From contig OZ220737.1 of the NCBI GenBank assembly GCA_965116935.1, positions 3,906,001 through 3,970,000 on the forward strand: DNA of 64,000 bases, given 5' to 3'. Origin of the DNA: VXYL01 sp965116935. GTDB taxonomy: Bacteria; Pseudomonadota; Gammaproteobacteria; Pseudomonadales; Azotimanducaceae. The notes under the pieces were generated by a model. That model saw nothing but the letters and a program-made list of their open reading frames with translations, searched no databases and had not been told where the DNA came from. Below are positions 43,056-50,150 of this stretch, in pieces (position 1 is the stretch's first letter; each line of letters begins with the position of its first letter). A program made the position numbers and the translations under genes.

Positions 43056-44138
43056 GACAAGGGCCGCCTCCCGCACGGTGTAGCGCAGCAACATGGCACC
43101 GCCGATCATCTTGCCGACCGAGCCGAACCTGCCGGCGAAGTTGATGGCACCGGTGTTGCTCTCCGTCGCCCCGTAGGCCTCGACGATTCGGGGCACGCGG
43201 AACCGATCCTGGAATGCCGCCCATGTGTCGGTTCGCAAGCCGTTGCCGAACATGAAGCGCAGGTTGTGTCGGCCGTCGTCGGCGTTCGCCGGCCGGCTGA
43301 GGAGAAACCGGCACAGTTCGCCGATGTACATGAACGCCGTCGCGTCGTAGCGGCGCACGTCGTCCCAAAACGTCGAGGCAGCGAACCTGCGGGCGACGGC
43401 GAGGGCACCACCGGAGCCCATCGCCATCATCACGGCGCCGACGCCGCCGGCGCCGTGATAGAGGGGCAGGGTGCTGTAGACCACCTGCCCCTTGCGCAGA
43501 CCCAGCAAGGGGCCGAGGAGGCCAAAGAGCGCGAGGTTCTGGTGGTTGAACTTGGCCGCCTTGGGCAGGCCCGTCGTGCCGGACGTATAGATGTAGAAGG
43601 CAGAGTCGCCCGTGCGAGCCGCTTCCCTGTGCTCGGCGTCCGGGTTCGACTCCGGCTGGCGGGCCAGTGCAGGGCCGATGTCGTCGGTGCCGGCAAGGGC
43701 GATGGCATCGGCACCGTCCCCTGGAATGACATGCACCGCCATGTCGGACAGCGCACTGGCAACGCCAGCGAGATTGCCGATGCATTCGGCGCCGACCAGG
43801 AGGTGCGTTGCGCCGGCCCCTTCGAGAGCGCGCCGGACGCTCTCTCCCTCGAGGTTGGTGTTGACGAGGGCAGCCTTGACGCCGACTTTCGCGAGCCCGC
43901 TCCAGACCGGCACGTACTCGGCGCGGTTGGTCATCATGAACCCCACGGCATCGCCGGCACGGAGCCCGACCGAGAGCGCCCAGTGGGCAACGCGGTTGGC
44001 CATCGCATTGAACTCGCGATAGCTGATCGTCCGCTCCTCGAAGAGGATGAACGGCCGGTCCGCATAGCGGGCGGCCTGCCCCTCGATGTAGTCCGCAATC
44101 GTGTAGTCGGAATCCGCCTTGAGGCGCATCAAGGACAC
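43056..44138 (-). pseudogene. Truncated acyl-CoA synthetase (FATP/FadD6-like)
   Basis: About 360 residues of an AMP-forming acyl-CoA ligase. N-terminal YIEGQAARYADRPFILFEER, the P-loop FYIYTSGTTGLPKAAKFNHQN, and AYGATESNTGAINFAGRFGS are intact. Family members run to about 600 residues; here the protein leaves the family pattern after LLRYTVREAALVR and runs into the regulator remnant, so the C-terminal lid domain needed for catalysis is missing. The junction is near 43055. The start is ATG 44138. Confidence 0.75.
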
Positions 44139-44303
44139 GCTCCGGAGCAGGGGAGGCAGGTTCAGGAGCTACGCGAACCAGTGGGCTTTGGGTTTCGGCA
44201 TTGTTCTTGGGCCTGTCGATAGCGGGGCGACTATAGCGCCTGCCAGGCTGTGGTAGTTTGGATTCGCGGACGCGCCGGCGCACCCCAACCGACGGAGGCG
44301 CTT

Positions 44304-45492
44304 GTGACAGCGATCGACGACTTTCAGAGCGAGACGCGGGCGTGGCTGGCTGCGAACTGTCCGCCGGGGGGCTCGTCGACGCGGACCGTCCTTCGATGGT
44401 GTCCGGGCGGGCGGCGACGATGCTGATGCAACCTGCTGGCTCGAACGGATGATCGAGAAGGGCTGGACTGCGCCCATGTGGCCCTTGGAGTACGGCGGTG
44501 GAGGCGTGTCGTTCGCCGAGAACAGCGTGCTCACCCGGGAACTGCGGCGAGTCGATGCGCGCTTTCCTCTGATCGGCATCGCTGCCTCGGTCATCGGCTC
44601 GACGCTGCCTCGAGCTCGGAACCGAAGACGAGAAGCGGCTGCACTTGCCGCCCATCGTGCGCGCCGAACGCGCTTGCTGCCAGGGCTACAGCGAACCGGG
44701 CGCTGGCTCGGACCTTGCGAGCCTGCAAACCCGCGCCGAAGTGCGCGGCGACCATTTCGTCATCAACGGCCGCAAGATCTGGACCTCTGGTGCCCACTCC
44801 GCCGACTGGATGTACGCGCTGGTCCGAACCGATGTCGATGCACCGAAGCACGAAGGCATCAGCTTCGTTCTGCTGGACATGCGCCAACCCGGCATCACGG
44901 TGCGGCCCATCCGCCTCATCAGCGGCGACTCCCTGTTTTGCGAAACGACCTTCGACGACGCCGTCGCCCGCAAGGAGGACCTCATCGGCGAACTCAATGA
45001 AGGTTGGACCGTCGGCAAGCGCCTGCTGCAGCACGAGCGCGCCGCGGTCGCCTCCTACGGCGTCGCGGTCAATCCGCGAGCAGGCGGGCCAACTCTGCCG
45101 GTGGTGGCGCAGGAGTACGCCGGCAAGGCCGACGGCCGCATCGTAGATTCGGCCCTGCGCCGCGACATCATCGCCCACAACATGCGACTTGGCCTTCCGC
45201 CTGACTAGGCGCCGTGCCTCGGAAGAGGCACGCGGGGGCACCCCGGGGCCGGCCACCTCCATCTTCAAGATGTATGCCACGGAACTGGAACAGGCGAAGG
45301 CATCGCTGCTGCATCGCTGCTGATCTCCATGCGTGGCACGCAAGGACTCGGCTGGTCGGGCACCGGGTTCGACCAACATGCCTCGAGGGAACCCGCAACT
45401 GGCTCTGGAGCCGGGCGGCGTCGATCTACAGCGGCTCCAACGAGATCCAGCGCAACATCATCGCCAAGCGCGTCCTCGGCCTCCCGGACTGA
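44304..45492 (+). pseudogene. Decayed acyl-CoA dehydrogenase gene
   Basis: Fragments in several frames match the two intact acyl-CoA dehydrogenases of this window: DDFQSETRAWLAANCPP from GTG 44304 (GGAGG upstream), KGWTAPMWPLEYGGGG, CQGYSEPGAGSDLASLQTRA, GRKIWTSGAHSADWMYALVR, EGWTVGKRLLQHERAAV, and the end SGSNEIQRNIIAKRVLGLPD. The frame is broken near 44385, 44605 and 45205-45400 with an in-frame stop at 45206. The gene is not functional. Confidence 0.82.
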
Positions 45493-45840
45493 GGACGAAG
45501 CCGGCGCAACCCGCGCCGTTCTCGGCGGCGTACTCTCCGCGCGCCTGAACGGGTGAGTCGGCGGGTGCTGTACCAGTAACCGGCGCCGTCCCGGCGATCC
45601 GCCTGATACTGCTGAAGCGCAATTTGATGGGCCAGGGAACACCGGTAGGTGGGCGCGCGTAGAGCGCACGAAATCGCCGCTACTGCAGTGCCGGCACGGT
45701 CGTGTTGCGCGTGATCCGTGGCGGGCCTTCGCGTCGCTGCATCTGGGCAGGGCGATGGTCTCCGACTTTTTTTTGGGTAAGGGCAAGCGGGCCGTGGCAG
45801 CGGCTATGATTGGCGACGTTCTGCGTTGCACGAGGTTGCC
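45493..45840. other. Gap with a small-protein remnant
   Basis: No intact gene in these 348 bp. On the minus strand 45620-45565 reads QYQADRRDGAGYWYSTRRL, resembling the GDRRNAGYWYGRAGR segment of the small protein at 46647-46901, so a relic of a paralogue may lie here. A run of eight T bases is at 45769-45776. Confidence 0.4.
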
Positions 45841-46098
45841 ATGGCGGTTTCGGAGCGAGACCGGAGCTACTTCCGTCGGATCGGCGAGTGGAAGGCGAGT
45901 CTGCCCCCCAACTCGCCTCCGGCACCGCGCACGTTCGATCAGGTACACGAGGTGATGGCGCAGTTGCGGCGGGGCCTCTCGCCGCCGCCGACGCACGGCG
46001 ACGATGATGCCGCCGTGTCGCGCCTGACGGAGTTCCGGGAAAGGCTCTTGCAGCTTGAGACACGGCGGACAGGCAGGCACGACGCAAAGCGCCGATGA
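45841..46098 (+). CDS. Small partner protein of nucleotidyltransferase
   Basis: An 85-residue charged protein: DRSYFRRIGEWKASLPPNSP, a Pro-rich middle and a helical, basic C-terminus (LTEFRERLLQLETRRTGRHD). I do not recognise the family. Its stop overlaps the following nucleotidyltransferase start (ATGA), indicating coupled translation, as in two-gene toxin-antitoxin-like modules. Confidence 0.6.
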   Translation: MAVSERDRSYFRRIGEWKASLPPNSPPAPRTFDQVHEVMAQLRRGLSPPPTHGDDDAAVSRLTEFRERLLQLETRRTGRHDAKRR

Positions 46099-46622
46099 TC
46101 GACGAGAGCCTTGCCGGACATTTGCATGCGCTTTTCGGCGTGGGCTGCGATTGGGCAGTGGTTGGCGGCAATGCTGCCAATCTCTATCGCCGCGATGCTC
46201 GCGCTACGGTGGACACGGACATTCTGGTCTCGTTGGGTCGGCGCACCATGCAGGACGTTCGCGATGCTTTGACGCACGAAGGTTGGGGCGTGCGGTCCAT
46301 GCCGGAGGGCGGTTGGCTGCTCCGCGTCGCCCACCCTCGCTACGGTTCACTAGACGTGATTGCGTCGGAGACCGAATACCAGCGAACGGCTTTGACGCGG
46401 ACCAAGGTCACGATGTTCGGCAGCATCGCGCTACGCTCTCTCGCGGTCGAGGATGTGCTCATCCACAAGCTGATCGCCGGCCGCTACAAGGACGAGGCGG
46501 ATGTGGATGACATCCTGCGCGCCGATCCCCTGTTGGATGAGGACTATCTATGCAAGTGGCTCGACGAGTGGGGTGTGCGGGAACGTTACGAACGAATCAA
46601 GAGGCGCAACACCTTTGGCTGA
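46095..46622 (+). CDS. Nucleotidyltransferase (AbiEii-like fold)
   Basis: A 175-residue nucleotidyltransferase: CDWAVVGGNAANLYRRDARA, TVDTDILVSLG (Asp-x-Asp), and VEDVLIHKLIAGRYKDEADVDDIL with the Lys and Asp residues typical of AbiEii-like enzymes. It is coupled to a small upstream gene by an ATGA overlap. It is not closely similar to the nucleotidyltransferase at 36427-36936, so the window has two separate modules. Confidence 0.75.
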   Translation: MIDESLAGHLHALFGVGCDWAVVGGNAANLYRRDARATVDTDILVSLGRRTMQDVRDALTHEGWGVRSMPEGGWLLRVAHPRYGSLDVIASETEYQRTALTRTKVTMFGSIALRSLAVEDVLIHKLIAGRYKDEADVDDILRADPLLDEDYLCKWLDEWGVRERYERIKRRNTFG

Positions 46623-46646
46623 ACACTCGCACGCCCTATGCATCCC

Positions 46647-46901
46647 CTACCTCCGAGGACGGCCCTGACCTGTCAATTCAGACTTCAGGGCTGCGATTTC
46701 GTCGGCAATGCGTTCTTGGCCCGGCAGCTCTCGGCCGGCGCGGCCGTACCAGTAACCGGCATTGCGGCGGTCGCCTTTGAGCATGTGGACGATCCCGTGA
46801 GCCCAAGCGCCGAGTTGGGTGTCGTTGGCTTGGGCGATGCCGTGGGCGGCTTCCCAGTTGCCTGCTTCGAGAAGGGCGACCGCGTCGGTTAGGGTTTTCA
46901 T
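46647..46901 (-). CDS. Small conserved helical protein
   Basis: An 84-residue protein: TLTDAVALLEAGNWEAAHGI, then AWAHGIVHMLKGDRRNAGYWYGRAGR and a charged tail. The pattern looks like a pair of tetratricopeptide-type helices. AAAGGAG lies eight bases before the ATG. Function unknown. It follows the acyl-CoA dehydrogenase on the same strand, separated by repeat DNA. Confidence 0.65.
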   Translation of the reverse strand: MKTLTDAVALLEAGNWEAAHGIAQANDTQLGAWAHGIVHMLKGDRRNAGYWYGRAGRELPGQERIADEIAALKSELTGQGRPRR

Positions 46902-46920
46902 CGGCAAATGCTCCTTTGCG

Positions 46921-47009
46921 GCTCCTCTAGCGAGGGGAGGCGCTCTCCTCTCCCGCGCTGAGGGCGGTTCTAGCGAGGGGAAGCCGCTCGCGCTCGCGCG
47001 CCCTTGCGG
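46921..47009. repeat. Two tandem copies of GCTCCTCT-GCGAGGGG repeat
   Basis: The first copy starts GCTCCTCTAGCGAGGGGAGG (46921); the second, less exact, starts near GGTTCTAGCGAGGGGAAGCC (46966). The same unit occurs inside the TauD gene (48901) and inverted at the end of the phosphatase gene (53601-53620). A GCGCGCCC/GGGCGCG hairpin follows at 46997-47014. Confidence 0.65.
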
Positions 47010-47062
47010 GCGCGTTGGAAAGTTCCGCTGGCGCGGAACTTCTGAGTCCCGACGCTGAGGGC

Positions 47063-48256
47063 TCAGTCCGGCAGGCCAAGCACTCGCTTGGCGATGATGT
47101 TGAGTTGCACTTCCAGAGTGCCGCCGGCGATGGTCAGAGCCTTTTGGCGAAGCCAGTCGCGGGTTGTCTCCAGGTCGTCGTCGGCGAATGGCTCGCCGCT
47201 CCAGCCAATCCCGGCGAGGCCCATCGCGTCCAGCAGCAGCTCTTGCGACACCTGGGTGTTGACGGCGCCGGTGAGTTTGACCGCCGAGGAGGCGAAGCCC
47301 GGCGCCCGGGCCGAGGTTTCCTCGATCACGCGCTGGCGGGTCAGGCGCTGGGCGTGGTCGTTGACCCGGCATTCGATGAGTCGGCGGCGAAGTCCCGCGT
47401 GGGCCATGCGACCGTCCTTGAGCCCCACCTGGGCGATCATGCGCTCAGCGAGGCGGTTGTCGTCGTCGCGGCCGCCCTGCGAGCCGGAAGTGTTGATGCC
47501 GGCGTGGGTGGAGCGCTCGAATTGCAGCAGGCGCTTGCCCACCGTCCAGCCGTTGTCGACGCCGCCGACGATGTCGTCCGCGTTGGCCTCGGCGTCCTCG
47601 AACAGGGTCTCGTTGAAGGGCGACGCGCCGGAGATGAGACGGATGGGGCGGACGACCACGCCGGGCTGGTGCATGTCCACCAGCACGAGGCTGATGCCGA
47701 GGTGCTTGGGCTTGTCGGGCGAGGTGCGGGCGAGCACAAAGATGTAGTCGGCCTCCATGGCGTCCGAGGTCCAGACCTTGCGGCCGTTCAGCACCAGGCG
47801 GTCGCCGTCGCGCACGGCGCGGGTGGCAAGGCTCGCGAGGTCGGAACCGGCGCCCGGTTCGGAATAGCCCATGGCCCAGCCGCCTTCGCCGCGGGCGATC
47901 CCCGGCAGCCAGCGCTCTTTCTGCGCGTCGGTGCCGTACTCGAGCAGGGTGGGGCCGATGTAGTTGACGCCGCGGCCGGTGAGGGGAGGGCGGGCGCCGA
48001 TGCGTCCGAGCTCCTCGATGAGGACTCGATACTGCTCCTTGGTCAGCTCGTCGCCGCCGTAGCGCTTGGGCCATGACGGAACCGTCCAGCCGCGCTCTGC
48101 CATGCGATCGAGCCAAAGCCGTGTGTCCTCATCAAGCGCTTGCTTGCGGCTGCCCCACGGAATCGGACCGGGGCCGCGTACGCCGTCAGGGCAGTTTTCC
48201 GCCAGCCAGACGCGGGTGTCGCTGCGGAATTCGGCCAGTTCGCTTGCCTGGGTCAT
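47063..48256 (-). CDS. Acyl-CoA dehydrogenase
   Basis: A 397-residue flavoprotein dehydrogenase. WLDRMAERGWTVPSWPKRYGG, MGYSEPGAGSDLASLATRAV, GRKVWTSDAMEADYIFVLAR, KHLGISLVLVDM and the C-terminal TIAGGTLEVQLNIIAKRVLG match the family. The start is the ATG one base after the TauD stop codon (TGACATG), so the two genes are coupled. It is similar to, but clearly diverged from, the enzyme at 27186. Confidence 0.9.
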   Translation of the reverse strand: MTQASELAEFRSDTRVWLAENCPDGVRGPGPIPWGSRKQALDEDTRLWLDRMAERGWTVPSWPKRYGGDELTKEQYRVLIEELGRIGARPPLTGRGVNYIGPTLLEYGTDAQKERWLPGIARGEGGWAMGYSEPGAGSDLASLATRAVRDGDRLVLNGRKVWTSDAMEADYIFVLARTSPDKPKHLGISLVLVDMHQPGVVVRPIRLISGASPFNETLFEDAEANADDIVGGVDNGWTVGKRLLQFERSTHAGINTSGSQGGRDDDNRLAERMIAQVGLKDGRMAHAGLRRRLIECRVNDHAQRLTRQRVIEETSARAPGFASSAVKLTGAVNTQVSQELLLDAMGLAGIGWSGEPFADDDLETTRDWLRQKALTIAGGTLEVQLNIIAKRVLGLPD

Positions 48257-48257
48257 G

Positions 48258-49169
48258 TCAGTCCGCCATCGCCCATTCGTTGTCGGCATCTTCGCCGGCG
48301 ACGGTGGAGCGCGCCATCACCCGAGCTTGGTCGGCGGGCCAGGGATGGCCGCGATGCAGCACGCAGCGGTTGTCCCAGATGACGATGTCGCCGGGCTGCC
48401 AGCGGTGCTTCCAGGTCCTCGGTGGCTGACCGGCGTCTGTGGTCAGCTTCCGGAGCAGGCGTCGAGATTCCTCCAGGTCCTCGCCGACGATGTGGCTGGC
48501 GTGCCGACCCACGAAGAGGTTGGGGCGCTCTGTGGCCGGGTGGATGCGCATGAGTGGATGCACCACTGGCGGCAGATGGTCGAGATCGGCCTCGCTTAGG
48601 AGTTCCAGGCCGCCGTGCCAGGCATGGCTGAAGCGATAGCTGTGCACCGCTTGCTTGTCCTTGAGCCACTCCTGCATCGCACCGTCCAAGGCATCCCAGG
48701 CGGCGCGCAGGTCAGCCCACTCGGTCTCGCCGCCGCTGTCTGGCACTACGTGGGCGGCGAGGATCGACGCCTTGGCACCGACACGCTTGTAGGAGCTGTC
48801 CGAATGCCACTGCTGGTTGCCGCGTTGGAAGCGCGCCTGCAAGGCATTGGCGTCCACCACCTTGCCGTCCTTGTCGACGTTGGACATGCGGCCGAGTTTG
48901 GCTCCTCTTGCGAGGGGAGGCCCCTCGCGCTCCCCTCGGCTGACGGCTCTGCTCACCTTGGCGGTGCGCTTGAGGCCCATCTCGAGCCGCCCGAAACGTC
49001 GGGTGAACGCGATATGATCCGAGTCGCTCAGGTGCTGACTCGGAAACAGCAATACCGCATGTTCGTGCCAGGCAGCTTCGATGCGATGGAACGCCTCGTC
49101 GTCGATCGTGGCGAGATCGACATCGCGCACCACCGCGCCAAGAGTCGAGTCGAGCGGTTCGATTCGCAT
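48258..49169 (-). CDS. TauD/TfdA family dioxygenase
   Basis: A 303-residue Fe(II)/2-oxoglutarate dioxygenase. Start MRIEPLDSTLGAVVRDVDLA; iron ligands in NQQWHSDSSYKRVG (His-x-Asp) and IWDNRCVLHRGHPWP (His); 2-oxoglutarate Arg near the end (ARVMARSTVAG). Between GLKRTAKVS and RMSNVDKDGK there is an extra segment of about 18 residues (RAVSRGEREGPPLARGAKLG) encoded by the palindromic repeat at 48901, inserted without breaking the frame. The ATG lies antisense to the beginning of the MORN gene. Coupled to the following acyl-CoA dehydrogenase. Confidence 0.87.
   Translation of the reverse strand: MRIEPLDSTLGAVVRDVDLATIDDEAFHRIEAAWHEHAVLLFPSQHLSDSDHIAFTRRFGRLEMGLKRTAKVSRAVSRGEREGPPLARGAKLGRMSNVDKDGKVVDANALQARFQRGNQQWHSDSSYKRVGAKASILAAHVVPDSGGETEWADLRAAWDALDGAMQEWLKDKQAVHSYRFSHAWHGGLELLSEADLDHLPPVVHPLMRIHPATERPNLFVGRHASHIVGEDLEESRRLLRKLTTDAGQPPRTWKHRWQPGDIVIWDNRCVLHRGHPWPADQARVMARSTVAGEDADNEWAMAD
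48901..48954 (-). repeat. Palindromic repeat inserted in frame in the TauD gene
   Basis: GCTCCTCTTGCGAGGGGAGG at 48901-48920 differs by one base from 46921-46940, and the following CCCCTCGCGCTCCCCTC extends the similarity. It is read through on the minus strand as part of the TauD protein. Confidence 0.7.
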
Positions 49170-50150
49170 GGCACCCTGCCCGGCAAGCGGAGAATCCGCC
49201 ACTGTATCACTGCTCTCGTCTGCGTTGCCGCGCTTGTGCCGGCGCTCGCGGCGACGGTGCGGCAGACCCTGTCGAACGGCGACACCTACGTCGGCGAGAT
49301 CGTCGATGGCGTGAAGTCGGGCCAAGGGGAGTACGTCTGGGCGGACGGCCATCGCTACGTCGGTGGCTATCGCGCAGACCGCATGCATGGCACCGGCACC
49401 TTCACCTGGGCCGACGGTCGCGAATACGAAGGCGAGTTCGTCGATGGCCGCCGCCACGGCCAAGGCGTCTTCAAGCTCGCCAACGGGGATGTTTATGACG
49501 GCTCCTTCGTCGCCAATGCCATGACCGGCAAGGGCACCTACACCTTCGCCAATGGCGATGTGTACGAGGGCGACTTCGTGGCTGGCGAACGCACCGGCCA
49601 AGGGCTCTACGAGTGGAGCAACGGCAGCCGCTACGAAGGCGGCGTGCGCGAGGGATTGCCGCACGGCGTTGGTCAATACACTCGCCCGGATGGCTGGACC
49701 TATCGCGGCGAGTACGCCGGCGGCGCCCGGCACGGCCACGGCGACCTCACCTGGCCCAACGGCAATCGCTATGTCGGTGCCTTCGCCAGCGACCAGCGCA
49801 ACGGCTTCGGCTATCTGCATTGGCGCGATGGCACGCTCTATCGGGGACACTTTGCCGCCGGCAGTCCGCATGGCGCCGGGGTCAAGGAGACGCCGGAGGG
49901 GGAGCGCTTCTTCGAGTACTGGGTGCAGAACAGCCTCGTCGCGTCGCAACGCATCGAGGTCCGTCCCGCCTGTCGCCTCACCCACGCCGGTGCCGAGTGG
50001 ATGTTCGACGGCGATGCCTGCGTGAACGGGCTCGCCCACGGCGTCGGCGACGTGGTGCGCATCGATGGCGGTGCGTGGGCGGCGGACGCCAAGGTCGTGC
50101 TTGGCAAGCTGGTGGAGGGCGAGGTGGTGTCGCTGACGCTGCCGCCTTGA
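49086..50150 (+). CDS. Exported MORN-repeat protein
   Basis: Nine consecutive MORN repeats of 23 residues (GDTYVGEIVDGVKSGQGEYVW, HRYVGGYRADRMHGTGTFTW and so on) fill about residues 65-275, followed by a Cys-containing C-terminal domain. Bacterial MORN proteins act as membrane- or peptidoglycan-linked scaffolds. ATG 49086 gives 354 residues but places a signal-peptide-like segment (KRRIRHCITALVCVAALVPA) near residue 33 and overlaps the TauD gene by 84 bp. A CTG at 49176 would give a perfect signal peptide and 324 residues. Its stop overlaps the kinase TTG start. Confidence 0.8.
   Translation: MERLVVDRGEIDIAHHRAKSRVERFDSHGTLPGKRRIRHCITALVCVAALVPALAATVRQTLSNGDTYVGEIVDGVKSGQGEYVWADGHRYVGGYRADRMHGTGTFTWADGREYEGEFVDGRRHGQGVFKLANGDVYDGSFVANAMTGKGTYTFANGDVYEGDFVAGERTGQGLYEWSNGSRYEGGVREGLPHGVGQYTRPDGWTYRGEYAGGARHGHGDLTWPNGNRYVGAFASDQRNGFGYLHWRDGTLYRGHFAAGSPHGAGVKETPEGERFFEYWVQNSLVASQRIEVRPACRLTHAGAEWMFDGDACVNGLAHGVGDVVRIDGGAWAADAKVVLGKLVEGEVVSLTLPP

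Noticed and set aside
42428..43056. A natural acyl-CoA ligase/GAF/winged-helix fusion protein
   Set aside because: The ligase lacks its essential C-terminal domain and the regulator is frameshifted at least twice, so this is a junction of two broken genes.
49401..49860. CRISPR-like periodicity in the MORN gene
   Set aside because: The period is 69 bp of protein-coding repeat with variable DNA sequence and no spacers. No CRISPR array or cas gene was seen anywhere.
48258..50039. 593-codon version of the TauD gene
   Set aside because: The first 290 codons are antisense to the MORN repeats; the conserved TauD start is at 49169.
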